Source: Rhodospirillaceae bacterium
GTDB lineage: Bacteria > Pseudomonadota > Alphaproteobacteria > Rhodospirillales > Magnetovibrionaceae
DNA: 7,378 bases
Direction: 5' to 3'
Assembly: GCA_002401565.1 (NCBI GenBank)
Contig: NVTL01000041.1
Span: 10,291 to 17,668 of the forward strand
A program made the position numbers and the translations under genes. Positions 6,003 to 7,378 of this stretch are shown piece by piece; position 1 is the first letter of the stretch, and each line of letters begins with the position of its first letter. The notes beneath the pieces were generated by a model. That model had not been told where the DNA came from and did no database searches. It saw nothing but the letters and a program-made list of their open reading frames with translations.

Positions 6003-6209
6003 ATGTTTCGCAATTACCTTCCCGATGTCATGGGTGCCGAAGAACACAAAGTGGTGGATTCTTTGATTAAATCTTTAGTTTATTTGAAAGAGGAGGCGCA
6101 GCGTGAAGGCCAAGCTTTTATCGCTTATGCCATCGAAGACGCGATTATTCATGCAAAAGAAGCGCGCGATTCAAAATACACCCCCCCACGTGCTCACAAT
6201 ACTAAGTAG
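6003..6209 (+). CDS. Small uncharacterised protein downstream of luxI
   Basis: A 68-residue ORF starting at ATG 6003 with only a weak purine-rich site (AAAGAAAG) ahead. The predicted protein is soluble and largely helical: an N-terminal stretch MFRNYLPDVMGAEE, then an amphipathic core of about 15-55 with heptad-like spacing (VVDSLIKSLVYLKEEAQ, then FIAYAIEDAIIHAKEA), and a polar basic tail. It has no signal peptide, membrane segment or cysteine. I do not recognise the family. Position behind luxI, same strand and similar low GC suggest it travels with the quorum-sensing genes. A small regulator of LuxR or of signal output is conceivable, as with TraM or QseM in rhizobia, but no similarity to those is claimed. 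The hairpin at 5940-5973 separates it from luxI and may set its expression. It converges on gshB, 27 bases away. The even codon use and absence of an overlapping alternative favour a real gene. Confidence 0.65.
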   Translation: MFRNYLPDVMGAEEHKVVDSLIKSLVYLKEEAQREGQAFIAYAIEDAIIHAKEARDSKYTPPRAHNTK

Positions 6210-6236
6210 GTGCGGTGAAATCAGCGCTCTTTGGCT

Positions 6237-7178
6237 TTAAGAAATCTTGGCTTCGATGGCGTCCCACAGGGCGCCTTCAAGGGCAACGCCGTCGAAGTTA
6301 CGGATTTCTTGCAGGCCTGTTGGTGAGGTGACGTTGATTTCGGTCAGATAACCGCCAATCACGTCGATGCCCGCAAAAATAAGCCCGCGTTTTTTGAGAT
6401 CCGGGCCGATGGCCTTGCAAATTTCAAGGTCGCGAGCGTTTAGGGTGCTGGCTTCGGGTGTGCCCCCGGCGTGCATATTTGACCGGGCTTCCCCTTCGGG
6501 GGGGATGCGGTTGATCGCTCCAACGGGTTCGCCATCAACCAAAATAATACGTTTGTCTCCGGCCCGCACGGCGGACAGGTAGGCTTGAATGACCAACGGT
6601 TCGCGTGATCCGGCCATGTGCATTTCCAACAAAGTATTCAAATTTTCATCATCCGGTTTGATGTGAAAAACGCCCCACCCGCCGTTGCCGTACAGGGGTT
6701 TGACGATGATGTCTTTGTGTTCAAGGCGAAAGGCTTTGATGGCTTCGATGTCGCGGGTGATTAAGGTCGGTGGGACTAAATCTGGGAATTTGCAATTGTA
6801 CAGTTTTTCCGGATTGTCGCGCACGGCGGTGGGATTGTTCACCACAAACGTTTTGGGGTGCAAAAGTTCTAAAAAATACGTGGTGGTCAGATACGCCATG
6901 TCAAAGGGTGGATCTTGGCGCAACCAGATGACGTCCATGGTCGAAAGATCAATCACTTTTGCTGCGCCCAAAGTGCAATGATTGCCGACCTCGTCGCGAA
7001 GTTCCAGACTTTGCACACGCGCCAAAACCTTGCCGCCCACATATTGCAGGTCGTCGGGCTGATAATAAAACAATTCATGCCCCCGATTTTGTGCTTCCAA
7101 GCCAATCACAAAGGTACTGTCGGCGGTGATGTCGATGTTTTCGACCGGGTCCATCTGCAGGGCGACTTTAAGGCTCAT
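6237..7178 (-). CDS. gshB: Glutathione synthetase
   Basis: A 313-residue protein, matching E. coli GshB (316). It ligates gamma-glutamylcysteine and glycine with ATP, the second step of glutathione synthesis, in the cytoplasm. The N-terminal domain starts [17 protein letters not shown] (1-17) with the characteristic [13 protein letters not shown] (87-96) contributes to substrate binding. The ATP-grasp domain has [13 protein letters not shown] (159-171, the glycine-rich loop), [20 protein letters not shown] (207-226), RSNMHAGG (232-239) and [19 protein letters not shown] (270-288), whose E280 and N282 would bind magnesium. All key motifs are intact. ATG 7176-7178 overlaps the stop of the upstream TPR gene (ATGA), so the two are probably co-translated. 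To my recollection gshB is often followed by comM in alphaproteobacteria; here 4.4 kb of accessory genes separate them. Confidence 0.97.
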   Translation of the reverse strand: MSLKVALQMDPVENIDITADSTFVIGLEAQNRGHELFYYQPDDLQYVGGKVLARVQSLELRDEVGNHCTLGAAKVIDLSTMDVIWLRQDPPFDMAYLTTTYFLELLHPKTFVVNNPTAVRDNPEKLYNCKFPDLVPPTLITRDIEAIKAFRLEHKDIIVKPLYGNGGWGVFHIKPDDENLNTLLEMHMAGSREPLVIQAYLSAVRAGDKRIILVDGEPVGAINRIPPEGEARSNMHAGGTPEASTLNARDLEICKAIGPDLKKRGLIFAGIDVIGGYLTEINVTSPTGLQEIRNFDGVALEGALWDAIEAKIS

Positions 7179-7378
7179 GAGGGTTTGGTATCCTTGCGGG
7201 TTTGTAAATCTTGCAACAACTGAGAAGCACTATAGCGATATGCGGATGATTTCGATATTTCTAAATATCGTTTTAGAGCCGAAATAGAATCGTCAATGTG
7301 GTCCAGACGGGCCTGTAAAACCCCCAATTCTCGCCATAAACGGGGTTCATTCGGGGCGATTAACAAGCTATTTTCCAA
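7175..7378 (-). CDS. TPR-containing protein, C-terminal end (partial), possibly SirB1/transglutaminase-like family
   Basis: The frame runs in from the right window edge, so only the last 67 residues are visible and the TTG at the edge is probably internal. One clear tetratricopeptide repeat is present: [31 protein letters not shown] (about 13-43), followed by a helix [13 protein letters not shown]. The wording 'P..LWRELG.L.ARL......AI.AL..YLE' is what I remember from the C-terminus of SirB1-type proteins, which carry a transglutaminase-like domain upstream and are of unclear function. That upstream part is not in the window, so the family remains a guess while the TPR is solid. It overlaps gshB by four bases and probably shares its transcript. 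Confidence 0.75.
   Translation of the reverse strand: MENSLLIAPNEPRLWRELGVLQARLDHIDDSISALKRYLEISKSSAYRYSASQLLQDLQTRKDTKPS

Noticed and set aside
1..7378. CRISPR array, tRNA/rRNA genes, insertion sequence or prophage attachment site
   Set aside because: No regularly spaced repeats, RNA gene signatures, transposase frames, or terminal repeats with target duplications were seen.

Overview
The window looks like chromosomal DNA of an alphaproteobacterium, probably of the Rhodospirillales or a related marine group. This is inferred from the style of the GshB, ComM/YifB, Flp pilin and LuxR/LuxI proteins, not from a search. The housekeeping genes are GC-richer: hand counts of sampled 60-base lines give about 57% in comM and about 65% in gshB and the Sel1 gene. 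The luxR-luxI-small ORF block is about 38-43%.

Layout. Positions 1-246 (+) are the 3' end of a sensor histidine kinase, overlapping tail-to-tail by 8 bases with a complete minus-strand comM/yifB gene (239-1786). Behind comM's start lies an internally deleted remnant of an RBBP9/YdeN-type serine hydrolase (1862-2122, minus). Next is a two-gene minus-strand unit: a secreted Sel1-repeat protein (2526-3890) whose stop overlaps the start (ATGA) of a Flp/Tad-type pilin (2155-2529). The pilin carries an extraordinary Asp/Ser-rich C-terminal tail. Positions about 3975-4413 hold no convincing gene, only a possible decayed reading frame.

The plus strand then carries a complete acyl-homoserine-lactone quorum-sensing pair. 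It consists of a LuxR-type receptor-regulator (4414-5151) and a LuxI-type synthase (5299-5934). A CCCCCAA-T-TTGGGGG dyad lies between them and is the best candidate operator. A 14-bp hairpin follows luxI, and then a 68-codon uncharacterised ORF (6003-6209). Convergent with these, on the minus strand, are gshB (6237-7178) and the 3' end of a TPR protein (7175-7378) that overlaps gshB by ATGA.

How it fits together. gshB and comM point the same way and are, to my recollection, often neighbours in alphaproteobacteria. The quorum-sensing block, the Sel1/pilin operon and the hydrolase remnant therefore look like an accessory insert between two conserved genes. LuxI would make the signal and LuxR would sense it and probably feed back on luxI through the dyad. 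Whether quorum sensing also controls the adjacent pilin operon cannot be read from the sequence. The least ordinary items are the acidic-tailed pilin coupled to a Sel1 protein and the small ORF behind luxI.
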